A DNA stretch of 64,000 nucleotides, taken from assembly GCA_028282705.1 (NCBI GenBank), contig JANQHI010000052.1:172375-236374 (forward strand), in the 5' to 3' direction. Origin of the DNA: Prolixibacteraceae bacterium. Lineage in GTDB: Bacteria; Bacteroidota; Bacteroidia; Bacteroidales; Prolixibacteraceae. The notes beneath the pieces were generated by a model. That model searched no databases. It was not told where the DNA came from and saw only the letters and a list, made by a program, of their open reading frames with translations. Numbering within the stretch: position 1 is the stretch's first letter; each line of letters opens with the position of its first letter. A program made the translations under genes and the position numbers. Positions 7,633 to 15,881 of the stretch are shown here, piece by piece.

Positions 7633-9767
7633 GCTAATCCTTCTTTAATGTACAGGGGTGTTTCCCAATTACTAAATTCGTTCCCGTTTTCATTAGTTTC
7701 ACTTATTAGCAGGATTTCCATAGCAAACGATGGTTTTTTTCCAACACATTTTTCAGCAAGTGAATAAGCATCATTTTGACCATCATCAAAATTCTTTTTG
7801 TTTTTCAAACTACTGAATAAATCTTTATTATTGGTAATAAGTGGTCGGTTTAAATGAAAAAAAGCATCTTCAAAACTGCTGGCATAATAACTCAAGTTAT
7901 CAGAGTTCAATTCTGGGACTTGATAAACAACCAAAACATTCCCATGCTCAGAATTAATCCATTTCTTTGTATCAGCTTTTTTAATAAGCGTTTTTCCAAT
8001 TAAAGTTTTGTCTTTAAAATTACTCAAGTCACTCTCCCCAAAAAAGAACTTTAATGATGCATTTGTTGTAAAACTTGCATCTGGATCTTCTACTCGACAT
8101 TTTTCAGTAACTTCAACATGATGTCCATCTTTGTCTTTTATCACTTTCTTTGCAGAATCTATATCTGTAACAACCAGTGACTTTACTCCAATAAAATCAA
8201 TGAACTTTTCAAATATGTGAGAATATGCACCTACCTCAACAATTGAGATATTTTGTGAGAGCAATGGTGTTTCTTCACTTCCCTCAGATTTGTCTACTTG
8301 ATCAAGCTTCTTCATCATTGCAGGCAATAATATTCTTTCTGTATCGCCTTCAATAAAGATTGCTTTATCGGCAAAAAATAGTTCTGCTCTGTGTAAGGTC
8401 AGATATTGTTTCAGAAATTTAAAATTCTTTTCTTCCTCATCCCCATATTCCCTTTCCAAGTCTTTCAAGTTTTTTGCAATTACTTCTTTTTTGCCTTTTT
8501 TGTAGAAGTATTTAATATCATTGAAAGTACTTTCGGCAGTAATATGAGACGAATGTGTCGAAATAATTGTTTGAAGATTAAATTCTGTACCATCTTCTCC
8601 ATCACTGGCTTTCTTCAAAATGTCTTTAATATTATTAATAAAGATGTATTGCATCTGTGGATGTGTATGAGCTTCTGGCTCTTCAATAAAAAGTAAATTT
8701 ATGTCAGCAGGTTTTTCGTGTTCTTTATTATCCTTTCTGAACTCTCCTATTAGAACTTCTATTTCAAAAATCATACTAATTAAGTTGAGGTAACCCAGTC
8801 CATTATAGGTTTCGGGTAACGAAAAGTCTTCGTGATGGTCATACATTACAGTTGTATTTCCTTTTAATAATTCCTTGGTTTGTAGGGTAGAAACAATATT
8901 AATATTTGAATCGCCCTTTTGAATACCTCCGAATTGTTCAACTTTATCTGTGATTGTTTTAAACAGTCTTCTATAAATTCCATCCAAATATTTGTCTGTC
9001 TTGCTTAATTGTCCCTTAAATTCTTTAATCTCAGGGGAATTTTTCTCTGTTTCTTCTTTTTTCTCATAGTATTTAGATGATAATGATGACAGGGTTTCAT
9101 CTGAATCTTTGTTTGACACTTCTCTTTTTGCACTAATCAACTTAAAATTCAGAATTTTATCAAGTTTAATGTTTTCTTTACCTAAATCAATATATTCTAA
9201 ATCTAATTCCTTTTCAGAAGTGAGATCATAAGCAAGCGATTTCTTGGCTATTAGAAAATACTCTGCATGATTTTTCCTAAGAAAATCATTGAACATTTTT
9301 TGTTCTGTAACTTCTTCTTGTCCATTCTCTTCAATTTCTTTTATCTTAAAGTTCCTGTAATCAATAATGAGTTTTCTAAAACCATCTTCAGGTAAGTAAT
9401 ATTCGAATGATAGAACAATAAAATTATTGCTTGGGTCTAAATCCATCATCACCTCACTTATATTGGCAAGATTGTCAGCTTCATCATATTTAATGAAAAG
9501 CTTTAAAGAAATGCCTAAATAGGGCAATACCGTTTCACCACTTGAACTAATTAACAATTCTTTTAGTTGCTTTTGGAAGTCAATATTAAAATCGTCAAAG
9601 CTGAAAGATTTTGGAGTAGGATTATTTAAAAACTTTTGCAGAATAGAAAGTAACGATGTTTTACCACTATTATTCTTTCCAATAACTAGGGATAGCTCCT
9701 TTTCTAAATCAAGCTCAAATGCTTTTAGCAACCTGTAATTTTGAATTTTAAATTTTGTGATTTTCAT
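7614..9767 (-). CDS. gajA: Gabija subunit GajA, OLD-family ATPase/TOPRIM endonuclease
   Basis: Encodes 717 residues. The N-terminal SMC/ABC-like ATPase has Walker A GKNNSGKTS at about 30-38, a signature-like region near 321-330 (YNGLGYLNLI), Walker B LLFIEEPEAHTHP at 358-370 and an H-loop STHSSHI at 403-409. The C-terminal TOPRIM domain shows FIEGDTERILLP at about 471-482, with the catalytic glutamate at 473, and VVTDIDSA at 532-539, with the metal-binding aspartates. GajA assembles as a tetramer that nicks phage DNA and is restrained by nucleotides. It is the first gene of a two-gene operon, overlapping gajB by 19 bases. It is longer than typical GajA (about 580 residues), mainly through an insert around 130-260. 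A lone class 2 OLD system is the same thing under another name. Confidence 0.88.
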   Translation of the reverse strand: MKITKFKIQNYRLLKAFELDLEKELSLVIGKNNSGKTSLLSILQKFLNNPTPKSFSFDDFNIDFQKQLKELLISSSGETVLPYLGISLKLFIKYDEADNLANISEVMMDLDPSNNFIVLSFEYYLPEDGFRKLIIDYRNFKIKEIEENGQEEVTEQKMFNDFLRKNHAEYFLIAKKSLAYDLTSEKELDLEYIDLGKENIKLDKILNFKLISAKREVSNKDSDETLSSLSSKYYEKKEETEKNSPEIKEFKGQLSKTDKYLDGIYRRLFKTITDKVEQFGGIQKGDSNINIVSTLQTKELLKGNTTVMYDHHEDFSLPETYNGLGYLNLISMIFEIEVLIGEFRKDNKEHEKPADINLLFIEEPEAHTHPQMQYIFINNIKDILKKASDGEDGTEFNLQTIISTHSSHITAESTFNDIKYFYKKGKKEVIAKNLKDLEREYGDEEEKNFKFLKQYLTLHRAELFFADKAIFIEGDTERILLPAMMKKLDQVDKSEGSEETPLLSQNISIVEVGAYSHIFEKFIDFIGVKSLVVTDIDSAKKVIKDKDGHHVEVTEKCRVEDPDASFTTNASLKFFFGESDLSNFKDKTLIGKTLIKKADTKKWINSEHGNVLVVYQVPELNSDNLSYYASSFEDAFFHLNRPLITNNKDLFSSLKNKKNFDDGQNDAYSLAEKCVGKKPSFAMEILLISETNENGNEFSNWETPLYIKEGLAWLKQS

Positions 9768-9962
9768 TTTTTATAGAAAGCAAGTATGCTTGGATTTTAT
9801 AACATTAATAATACAGTAGAATTTTTTTTATACTACTTTTCTAGTTAACAAAGAGTATAAATTTAGTGAATTTATCAATAAATCCTCTCCCAAAAAACAT
9901 TTCCTTAATTGACAGCAGTATGATATAAACCAAACCTCAAAATTTTCATCCCCATCAAACAC

Positions 9963-10850
9963 ATGCTTATCTCAGACCTTCTGAGGCAATTTAAACGTTA
10001 TTGCCTTATTGAACGAGGTATGACCCCTCGTAACTATTCCAGTATTGTAAGAAGCCTAAATATGCTCATTACTTATGCTAAAACGGAGAATGTAAAAAAG
10101 TTGAATGAAGGTGTTATTCGGGAATTTCTTTTGGACATGAGCCAACAAAGGGCATGGGCTCCAAAAACGTATAGGATATATCTGCAAAATTTTTCCAGCT
10201 TTTTCAAGTGGTGTGTGAGGATTAGGGCTATTGAAAAAAATCCGTGCGAGAAGATTGAGAAACCTAGAATTCCCAAAAGACTACCAAGATGTTTATCAAA
10301 AGAACAAACCCTCGCTATCCTTTCGGCTGCCTCATGGCATCCATGGCGTTACAGTTATGAAAAAGCACGCAATGAATCCATTATCACCATGTTTGTTTAT
10401 ACAGGTTTACGCTTACAAGAATTACTAAATCTTAGAATCCCAGATGTAAACATTGATACTCATGAAATTTTTGTAAGGGAAGGAAAAGGGAAAAAAGATC
10501 GGATCGTGCCAATTCATCCTCGGTTGGCAACTGTTTTAAGAGTGTATGAACAAGAACGGGATAAAAGAAAAAAATTCTCCACCTGGTATTTTACAGGTAT
10601 CCATTCCGATAAACCTCTGAATGCAAAAAACACCAGGGAGATTTGCCGTAAGGTAGGGGTTACTTCCGGTGTTAAATTTACTCCCCACATGTTGAGGCAT
10701 ACATTTGCCCGTCTTTCCGTAGATGCTGACCTCAACCTTTATAAGCTTAAAGAAATCATGGGGCATAGCAGTGTAAGTACCACTCAAATATATTTATCCG
10801 TGTCAAAGGAAGGAATAAAAAGAAGTTTTAACAGCTTAAATCTGATTTAA
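9963..10850 (+). CDS. Tyrosine recombinase (phage-integrase family)
   Basis: Encodes 295 residues with the XerC/D-like layout. An N-terminal SAM-like core-binding domain (about 1-95) precedes the catalytic domain, with box I arginine in YTGLRLQELLNLR, the beta-hairpin lysine in GKGKKDRIVP, box II HMLRHTFA and GHSSVSTTQIYL, where the tyrosine is the nucleophile. All catalytic residues are present, so it should be active. It faces a second recombinase of the same subfamily, and their stop codons overlap by 4 bases (10847-10850). The pair sits at the tRNA-proximal end of the defence island and is the best candidate for its mobility function. A chromosomal XerC/D role is less likely given this context. 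Confidence 0.85.
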   Translation: MLISDLLRQFKRYCLIERGMTPRNYSSIVRSLNMLITYAKTENVKKLNEGVIREFLLDMSQQRAWAPKTYRIYLQNFSSFFKWCVRIRAIEKNPCEKIEKPRIPKRLPRCLSKEQTLAILSAASWHPWRYSYEKARNESIITMFVYTGLRLQELLNLRIPDVNIDTHEIFVREGKGKKDRIVPIHPRLATVLRVYEQERDKRKKFSTWYFTGIHSDKPLNAKNTREICRKVGVTSGVKFTPHMLRHTFARLSVDADLNLYKLKEIMGHSSVSTTQIYLSVSKEGIKRSFNSLNLI

Positions 10851-11740
10851 AAGGTTAATGGATGCTTTCCAATCTGTTCCTGCAAATGTGCCTTTGATGC
10901 TGCCAAATATATCGTTGTTGTTTTAATATCAGAATGCCCCAACATCCTTGAAAGGGCATATAAATTACATCCACCTTCCAACATTAAAGTAGCAAAAGTG
11001 TGGCGGAGTAAATGAGGATGAAAATCAATTTTACTTTTATCCCTAATCTTTGTAATCAACCTCTTTATAACACTATCTCCCATTCTGGAATCCTGCCTCA
11101 TTGCAGTAAAAAAATATGGGCAATGTTTTTTCAACCTTTTCCGATCTTTCAAATACTCCTCTAAAATGATAATCAAATTGTTGTGCAAGGGCAGAATCCT
11201 GTCCTTATCCCCTTTACCATTAAATACAAACAACGTTTTGTTTTCTAAATTTATATCCTGCATTCTTAGGTTCCTAAGCTCTTCCTTCCGAATTCCTGTA
11301 TAAATAAAGGTTGCAATTATAGCAACCGCCCTTGTTCTTTCAAATTTGTAGTCATAAGAAAAATTTTTTGTCCAATCCAGCAATAGCATTGCTTCTTCTT
11401 TCGTAAGATTTTTAGGGATTCTGATAGGAAGTTTTGGCTTGGGGATATCCTTTATGCAGTTTTCTTGAATAAGATTCTCCCTTACACACCAATCAAGGAA
11501 CAGGCTTACTGCCTGTAATCTTGTTTTGACTGTTTTGGCAGACCAGTTAAATTCCAATTTACCTTTAAGAATCCAATCTTCAACTACTATCCTATTTACT
11601 TGGTTGATAGATTCAACATTAGAAAACTTTATGAACGACCTAAATTCACTTTTCAGCCATTTAATAGTTGCTTTGGTGTTTCCTTTAAAAGCTTCAGAAT
11701 ATTGGCAGAACCGATGGTGTAAAATTTCAATTTCGCTCAT
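10847..11740 (-). CDS. Tyrosine recombinase (phage-integrase family), convergent partner
   Basis: Encodes 297 residues from the ATG at 11740; an in-frame TTG at 11746 is less likely. It has a core-binding domain (about 1-100) and a complete catalytic domain: YTGIRKEELRNLR, the lysine in GKGDKDRILP, HPHLLRHTFATL and LGHSDIKTTTIYL with the nucleophilic tyrosine. It is clearly related to the opposing recombinase (shared segments include YTG.R..EL.NLR, GKG.KDRI.P.H and YFT), which suggests duplication or a two-recombinase element. Its upstream side contains one copy of a 15-bp direct repeat and a tRNA-Pro fragment that could be its target or scar. Confidence 0.85.
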   Translation of the reverse strand: MSEIEILHHRFCQYSEAFKGNTKATIKWLKSEFRSFIKFSNVESINQVNRIVVEDWILKGKLEFNWSAKTVKTRLQAVSLFLDWCVRENLIQENCIKDIPKPKLPIRIPKNLTKEEAMLLLDWTKNFSYDYKFERTRAVAIIATFIYTGIRKEELRNLRMQDINLENKTLFVFNGKGDKDRILPLHNNLIIILEEYLKDRKRLKKHCPYFFTAMRQDSRMGDSVIKRLITKIRDKSKIDFHPHLLRHTFATLMLEGGCNLYALSRMLGHSDIKTTTIYLAASKAHLQEQIGKHPLTF

Positions 11741-11742
11741 AG

Positions 11743-11973
11743 TCAATGACCTTATGGTTTTGCCATGGTGTCATTGAAGCTAGCTTTTCTGCAATTCTGA
11801 ATCCATTTATCACGCTCTGCAAGTGGGTTAATGGTCGGGGTGAGAGGACTTGAACCTCCGACCTCACGGTCCCAAAGCGGACGGACTTTTCAAAACAATA
11901 GTTTTCCCTTTTCACCAACTGCTTAAATGCTCATTTTGAGAAATACCAGAGTTAAAACTCAATGACCTTATGG
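11743..11973. repeat. 15-bp direct repeat flanking the tRNA-Pro fragment
   Basis: TCAATGACCTTATGG occurs at 11743-11757 and again at 11959-11973 in the same orientation, 216 bases apart. The tRNA-Pro fragment lies between the two copies. The first copy is just upstream of the minus-strand recombinase start. They could be recombinase arm sites or the ends of a small insertion. Confidence 0.55.
11832..11876 (-). other. tRNA-Pro(TGG) 3' fragment, probable attachment-site scar
   Basis: Read on the minus strand, this is the 3' part of a proline tRNA: anticodon loop TTTGGGA, 3' anticodon-stem strand CCGTG, a T-arm with GGTTCAAGTCC, acceptor strand CACCCCG and encoded ACCA. The 5' side of the anticodon stem (CACGG expected) and the whole D-arm and 5' acceptor strand are missing; unrelated sequence begins at about 11877. 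Tyrosine recombinases commonly integrate in the 3' half of tRNA genes and leave such a displaced copy. It is not a functional tRNA. Confidence 0.7.
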
Positions 11974-12081
11974 CTAGTTGAATTATAAGGCTGAAATTGA
12001 TCCAGTCAAGCCAATTTTTGCAAAATATTTCTTGAAATAGGGAGTTTCCTGTAAAAGTTTGCCTTGGTTAATACCCTCTCC

Positions 12082-12114
12082 CCCAGATGCGCCAATGTGC
12101 GTCTGGGATTTTTT
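12082..12114 (+). terminator. Rho-independent terminator
   Basis: CCCAGATGCGC pairs with GTGCGTCTGGG (two G-U or mismatched steps) around a CAAT loop and is followed by ATTTTTT. It ends a plus-strand transcript just upstream of the small gene at 12130; the transcript's own gene is not apparent, so it may be a leftover of a deleted gene or an RNA. Confidence 0.65.
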
Positions 12115-12129
12115 AATACCCATTTTTAC

Positions 12130-12348
12130 ATGGAAAAACAAAAACACATACAATTACATCAAACCCTCATTGCCGAAGAAACGGAGCTTGGAGAGGGTTT
12201 ATGCCTCCCTTTGGAGAATCTTTCTCCACCGATCATTCAGCTACTACGTAGGAGTTATAAAGAAAATCCAGACTGTATGAGCGGAGATATTGAGTTTTTG
12301 TTTCAGTTTGATGGAAAAGGTGTTTCGATTGATGATTATTGGTACTGA
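12130..12348 (+). CDS. Small hypothetical protein
   Basis: Encodes 72 residues from the ATG at 12130, beginning MEKQKHIQLHQ and ending DGKGVSIDDYWY. The composition is protein-like, with a hydrophobic-charged pattern (LPLENLSPPIIQLLRRSYKE), two acidic patches and an aromatic C-terminus, but there is no recognisable domain, signal or membrane segment. It lies between a terminator and the tRNA-Leu on the opposite strand, at the right edge of the island. It could also be chance, since the frame is short; longer versions starting upstream at 12064 would read through the terminator stem and are less likely. Confidence 0.45.
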   Translation: MEKQKHIQLHQTLIAEETELGEGLCLPLENLSPPIIQLLRRSYKENPDCMSGDIEFLFQFDGKGVSIDDYWY

Positions 12349-12440
12349 AAAACTAAGTAAAACTGCTCCTATCCTACTAAATAGATTCAAATTATAAAAG
12401 ATTGAATTCCTAAAATTACTAATGCGAGCAAATCTCAATT

Positions 12441-12462
12441 TGTTGTACCTATGTTGTACCTA
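12441..12462. repeat. Tandem 11-bp repeat at the island edge
   Basis: TGTTGTACCTA is repeated twice without a gap, immediately before the terminator of tRNA-Leu. It could be a recombinase-binding repeat or part of an att arm at the element boundary. Confidence 0.45.
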
Positions 12463-12493
12463 AACAAAACAGCCGACCTTTTCAGATCGGCTG
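12461..12493 (-). terminator. Terminator downstream of tRNA-Leu
   Basis: On the minus strand CAGCCGATC pairs with GGTCGGCTG (one G-T step) around a short loop, followed by TTTTGTTTA. It lies 10 bases beyond the tRNA 3' end and should end the tRNA transcript. Confidence 0.75.
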
Positions 12494-12503
12494 TAGCCCT
12501 TTG

Positions 12504-12587
<84 letters not shown>

Positions 12588-12655
12588 AACTTCCATAAAA
12601 TTTGGTGTGCAAAACTAATTATTTCACCTGAATCGACAAAATATTAATTCAGCTT

Positions 12656-14023
12656 TTAAGCTTTTGCTACTTTTCTTGCGTCAATTCTTTGTGTTACCAG
12701 CCTAAAAATAAACAAACCAACTGCAGCAGTTAACCCAATAGCCACAAAATAATACCATATAACATGTGCATCACCATAGTGTGTTGCTCTTTGGGCTTCT
12801 GTCAATAAGCTGCCCGAATCAACACCTTCCAGGTTTACTTTACTCAGCTGTTCGCTGGTAAGCAATGTTTTAGGATCAGGGCAATAAGCATCAAGTAAAA
12901 ATCCTGACATGAAGAAACCTATTAAAGCCGAAAAGAATGAATGTAAGTGGCTAAATCCCAGGTAAACCCCCTCCTCTCCTTTTGGTGCTTGCAAAGAGAA
13001 ATATTCTAGAAACCTTGGGGATATAAAACATTCTGCCAACCCTTGTATTCCAATCCCTACAATCATCATTAATGTAACAGGGTGCAAAAACATGCCCAAA
13101 ATCTCTATGTTCCCTCCTCCAAATGCCTGGCTGGAGGCCATTGCCAATGCAGAAAATGGCATTAATATCATTCCAAATAGCATGGATGTTACAGCAGTGT
13201 ATTTTTTCATCCATTGAGTGATTAATACTACAAAAATTACAACTACCAAAGGATTCACATTTGCTAACCATTCAGGTCTTGCTGCTTCCCCTAAAAGCCT
13301 AATGACATATTTAGGCATTGTAGCATAAAGCTGATGTTGTATGGTCCAAAAACCTGTTACTATAAGGGTTAAAATAATTAGGCGTGGAGCCATGAATATC
13401 TTTACAAGAGACCTTCCAACATCTTTCAATGATTTTCCCTCATGGGTATTATCTACTTTTTTAAATACAAAAATTGCAAAAAGCAGTGCACAAAATGACA
13501 TGGCAGAAGAGAAGAAGTTAACATACTCAAGTCCAATGCCTTGCCTGATATAGGGAACAAATGTTTTCCCACTGAATGCACCTATGTTTACAACCCAGTA
13601 AAAAAGGGAATAAGCCCTGGCCCTGTTTGCTTCAGTGGTTACTTTTGCAACAGTACCTGTGATCAATGGTTTTACAAAGGAAGCCCCTATCAATAATATG
13701 ATTAGGAAAAATATGACCAGTATTTTGGAATCAAACAAACCAAGGAAAAAATACCCAATGGTTAATAAAGAAAAAGCTACAATTAGCCCATTCTTAAACC
13801 CTATTTTGTCAACTATTGCACCAACAAATGGTGGCAAAAAGTAGATGCCTGCAAAAAAGATACCTGCGACAATACCTGTTTCTTTATCTGTAAAACCAAC
13901 TATATCAGTCAAATACAGTGTTAATACTATAAAAAAACCATAATATGCAGCCCTTTCAAAAAGCTCAACAATATTAGCAACCCAAAATGCCCTTGGAAAT
14001 TTCCAGCTTTCTTTTCTTTCCAT
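12656..14023 (-). CDS. MFS transporter, POT/PTR-like peptide symporter family
   Basis: Encodes 455 residues with about twelve hydrophobic helices. The N-terminus FWVANIVELFERAAYYGFF resembles the first helix of proton-dependent oligopeptide transporters (the ERxxYYG motif), and the loop 2-3 region (GAIVDKIGFKNGLIVAFSLLTIGY) fits the MFS signature. Probable role: proton-coupled uptake of peptides or another small solute across the inner membrane; the substrate cannot be read from the sequence. It is a single gene, first core gene to the right of tRNA-Leu, divergent from the sigma-factor operon, with its own promoter at 14049-14078. Confidence 0.8.
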   Translation of the reverse strand: MERKESWKFPRAFWVANIVELFERAAYYGFFIVLTLYLTDIVGFTDKETGIVAGIFFAGIYFLPPFVGAIVDKIGFKNGLIVAFSLLTIGYFFLGLFDSKILVIFFLIILLIGASFVKPLITGTVAKVTTEANRARAYSLFYWVVNIGAFSGKTFVPYIRQGIGLEYVNFFSSAMSFCALLFAIFVFKKVDNTHEGKSLKDVGRSLVKIFMAPRLIILTLIVTGFWTIQHQLYATMPKYVIRLLGEAARPEWLANVNPLVVVIFVVLITQWMKKYTAVTSMLFGMILMPFSALAMASSQAFGGGNIEILGMFLHPVTLMMIVGIGIQGLAECFISPRFLEYFSLQAPKGEEGVYLGFSHLHSFFSALIGFFMSGFLLDAYCPDPKTLLTSEQLSKVNLEGVDSGSLLTEAQRATHYGDAHVIWYYFVAIGLTAAVGLFIFRLVTQRIDARKVAKA

Positions 14024-14048
14024 TGTTCAATTTTTAAATTAAAGGAAA

Positions 14049-14078
14049 CAAAAATAATAGCTTAAGTGGATATTCAAA
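14049..14078 (-). promoter_or_regulatory. Bacteroidota-type promoter for the MFS gene
   Basis: On the minus strand TTTG (14078-14075) and TATTTTTG (14056-14049, consensus TAnnTTTG) are separated by 18 bases. The -7 box lies 26 bases before the MFS start codon. Confidence 0.5.
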
Positions 14079-14207
14079 GCCTTAATATGCTGCTAAACAT
14101 TTTGATCCTTGCTATTTTGCCTACCTCGTAATTTTTTATTTAACTTTAATAATCAAATCATTTGGTGATTAAACACTAAATATTTCATAGTAATTAGATT
14201 AGCTTAT

Positions 14208-14783
14208 ATGGATAACCAAACAAGCAAGTTGTTGTTCTCAAAAATTCGTGACGGTGACGAAAAAGCTTTCAAAAAACTGTTTCAAGAGTATTATTCATCA
14301 CTTTGTTACTTTGCTACGCAATTTTTAAATGATGATAGTGTTGCTGAAGGAATTGTACAGGAGGTATTCTTAAAAATATGGGAAAAAAAGAAGGTAATTG
14401 AGATTAATACCTCTCTTAAACAATATTTATTCCGCTCAGTAAGAAATTCATGCTTGAATATAATACAACATGATAAGGTTAAAAAACAATATGCAGAGCA
14501 AGTCATGGGGAATTCAAAACAGAATATTGATTTTTCTAAGTATTATTTAGAAGTTGGTTTAGCCCAGAAAATAGAAGAAAGTATCAATTCATTACCCCAA
14601 AAGAGAAAAGAAATCTTCAAACTAAGTAAAGAGGATGGTTTGAAATACAAGGAAATTGCTGATAAATTAAACATTTCAGTGAAAACAGTTGAGGTTCAGA
14701 TGGGTTTAGCCTTAAAAACTTTGCGTGAAAAATTAAAAAATTACCAGAATCTGTTGGCCTTATTTTACATTTTTCAAAAATAG
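14208..14783 (+). CDS. ECF RNA polymerase sigma factor, FecI-like
   Basis: Encodes 191 residues: sigma region 2 (FKKLFQEYYSSLCYFATQFL, then EGIVQEVFLKIWEKK) in the first 75, and region 4 with an HTH (LKYKEIADKLNISVKTVEVQM) at about 140-175. It belongs to the Bacteroidota sigma-70 group paired with FecR anti-sigma factors. The gene heads a cluster with fecR and two STN-domain secreted proteins, all on the plus strand and tightly spaced, so it probably activates that cluster when the anti-sigma factor is released. No TonB-dependent receptor is present in the cluster, unlike the standard arrangement. Confidence 0.9.
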   Translation: MDNQTSKLLFSKIRDGDEKAFKKLFQEYYSSLCYFATQFLNDDSVAEGIVQEVFLKIWEKKKVIEINTSLKQYLFRSVRNSCLNIIQHDKVKKQYAEQVMGNSKQNIDFSKYYLEVGLAQKIEESINSLPQKRKEIFKLSKEDGLKYKEIADKLNISVKTVEVQMGLALKTLREKLKNYQNLLALFYIFQK

Positions 14784-14823
14784 GATAGGGGTATTTAATG
14801 TTTATCATGTCAATATTTGTGAA

Positions 14824-15864
14824 ATGAGAAAAGAAATGAACATAGAAAATTGCGGCTGGAGCCTTGTGGCAAAATATTTAAACCACGAGGCAAGTGAAGA
14901 GGAGTCAAAAATAGTGGAGGCTTGGTTAAAATCTTCTGATGTTAACCATGAAAGCTTCCAGCATGCAAAGCAAGTACTTGAAAAATCAGAAATATATTTG
15001 AAATCCAGGCAATTCAATACTAAAAAAGCCTGGAGTACAATTCAGCCTTCCATCAGTAAGCAGAAAGTAAAAACAATTGGGCAGGTTTCTAAAGTGAAGA
15101 ACAAAGCCATGAAAACAATACTAAGATATGCTGCTGCTATTATCATTTTTGCTGCTGTTGGAAGTTTAGTTTACTATTTTGGGAGCCCTGAAAATCCTTC
15201 CAGAATTGAACAGGTTGCTTCTTTAGATAAACAAATCTTGGAAGAAGTTTTATTGCCTGACGGTTCTTTAGTTACATTAAATGGAAATTCAAAATTAACT
15301 TATCCTTCTGTTTTTGAAGGGGAAACCAGGGAAGTAACTATTATGGGCGAGGCTTTTTTTGATGTGGCATCTAACCAATCAAAACCTTTTATAATAGTAG
15401 CTGGGCAGGCAAAAATAAAAGTGGTTGGGACATCATTCAATGTATTTGCATACCCTGAAGAAGAAACAGTTGAGGTTGTTGTTAAAACAGGGAAAGTTGA
15501 AGTTTCCCATATTTCTAAAAAACCTCATGGAAAAGAGCAAATAGTTTTAGCTCCAGGAGAAAAAGTCACACTGGATAAAAACAAAAATACATTGCAGAAA
15601 TCACTTAATGAAAACCCTAATTACACTGCCTGGTTTACCCATGATTTGATTTTTAAAAACACCATGATGGATGATGTTATAGATTGCCTTAATAAATCAT
15701 ATCATGTTGATATACAAGCAAATAGTCCCGAAATCTATGATTTAAAATGGACAGCTCATTTCACTGACCAGTCGATTGATTACATTTTAGAAGTTATCCG
15801 GCTGACTTTTAACCTGGATCTTTCGTCACAAGAGGATACATATATTTTAACCAGCCGTAATTAA
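14824..15864 (+). CDS. FecR-type anti-sigma factor
   Basis: Encodes 346 residues: a cytoplasmic N-terminal anti-sigma region (1-95), one transmembrane helix at about 101-120 (YAAAIIIFAAVGSLVYYF), a periplasmic FecR domain (LPDGSLVTLNGNSKLTYP, then GEAFFDVA, VVGTSFNVFAYPEEETVEV), and a C-terminal DUF4974 from about 275. It receives a periplasmic signal, normally from an STN domain, and controls the adjacent sigma factor. It lies 40 bases downstream of the sigma gene and 17 bases upstream of the STN-protease gene. A second in-frame ATG at 14839 (MNIENC) is a possible alternative start. Confidence 0.9.
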   Translation: MRKEMNIENCGWSLVAKYLNHEASEEESKIVEAWLKSSDVNHESFQHAKQVLEKSEIYLKSRQFNTKKAWSTIQPSISKQKVKTIGQVSKVKNKAMKTILRYAAAIIIFAAVGSLVYYFGSPENPSRIEQVASLDKQILEEVLLPDGSLVTLNGNSKLTYPSVFEGETREVTIMGEAFFDVASNQSKPFIIVAGQAKIKVVGTSFNVFAYPEEETVEVVVKTGKVEVSHISKKPHGKEQIVLAPGEKVTLDKNKNTLQKSLNENPNYTAWFTHDLIFKNTMMDDVIDCLNKSYHVDIQANSPEIYDLKWTAHFTDQSIDYILEVIRLTFNLDLSSQEDTYILTSRN

Positions 15865-15881
15865 CATTTAAATTCAAAGCC

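Noticed and set aside
11727..11918. Short minus-strand frame crossing the tRNA-Pro fragment
   Set aside because: It is a translation of tRNA sequence (the SEVQVLSPRP-type string is a well-known artefact of tRNA genes).
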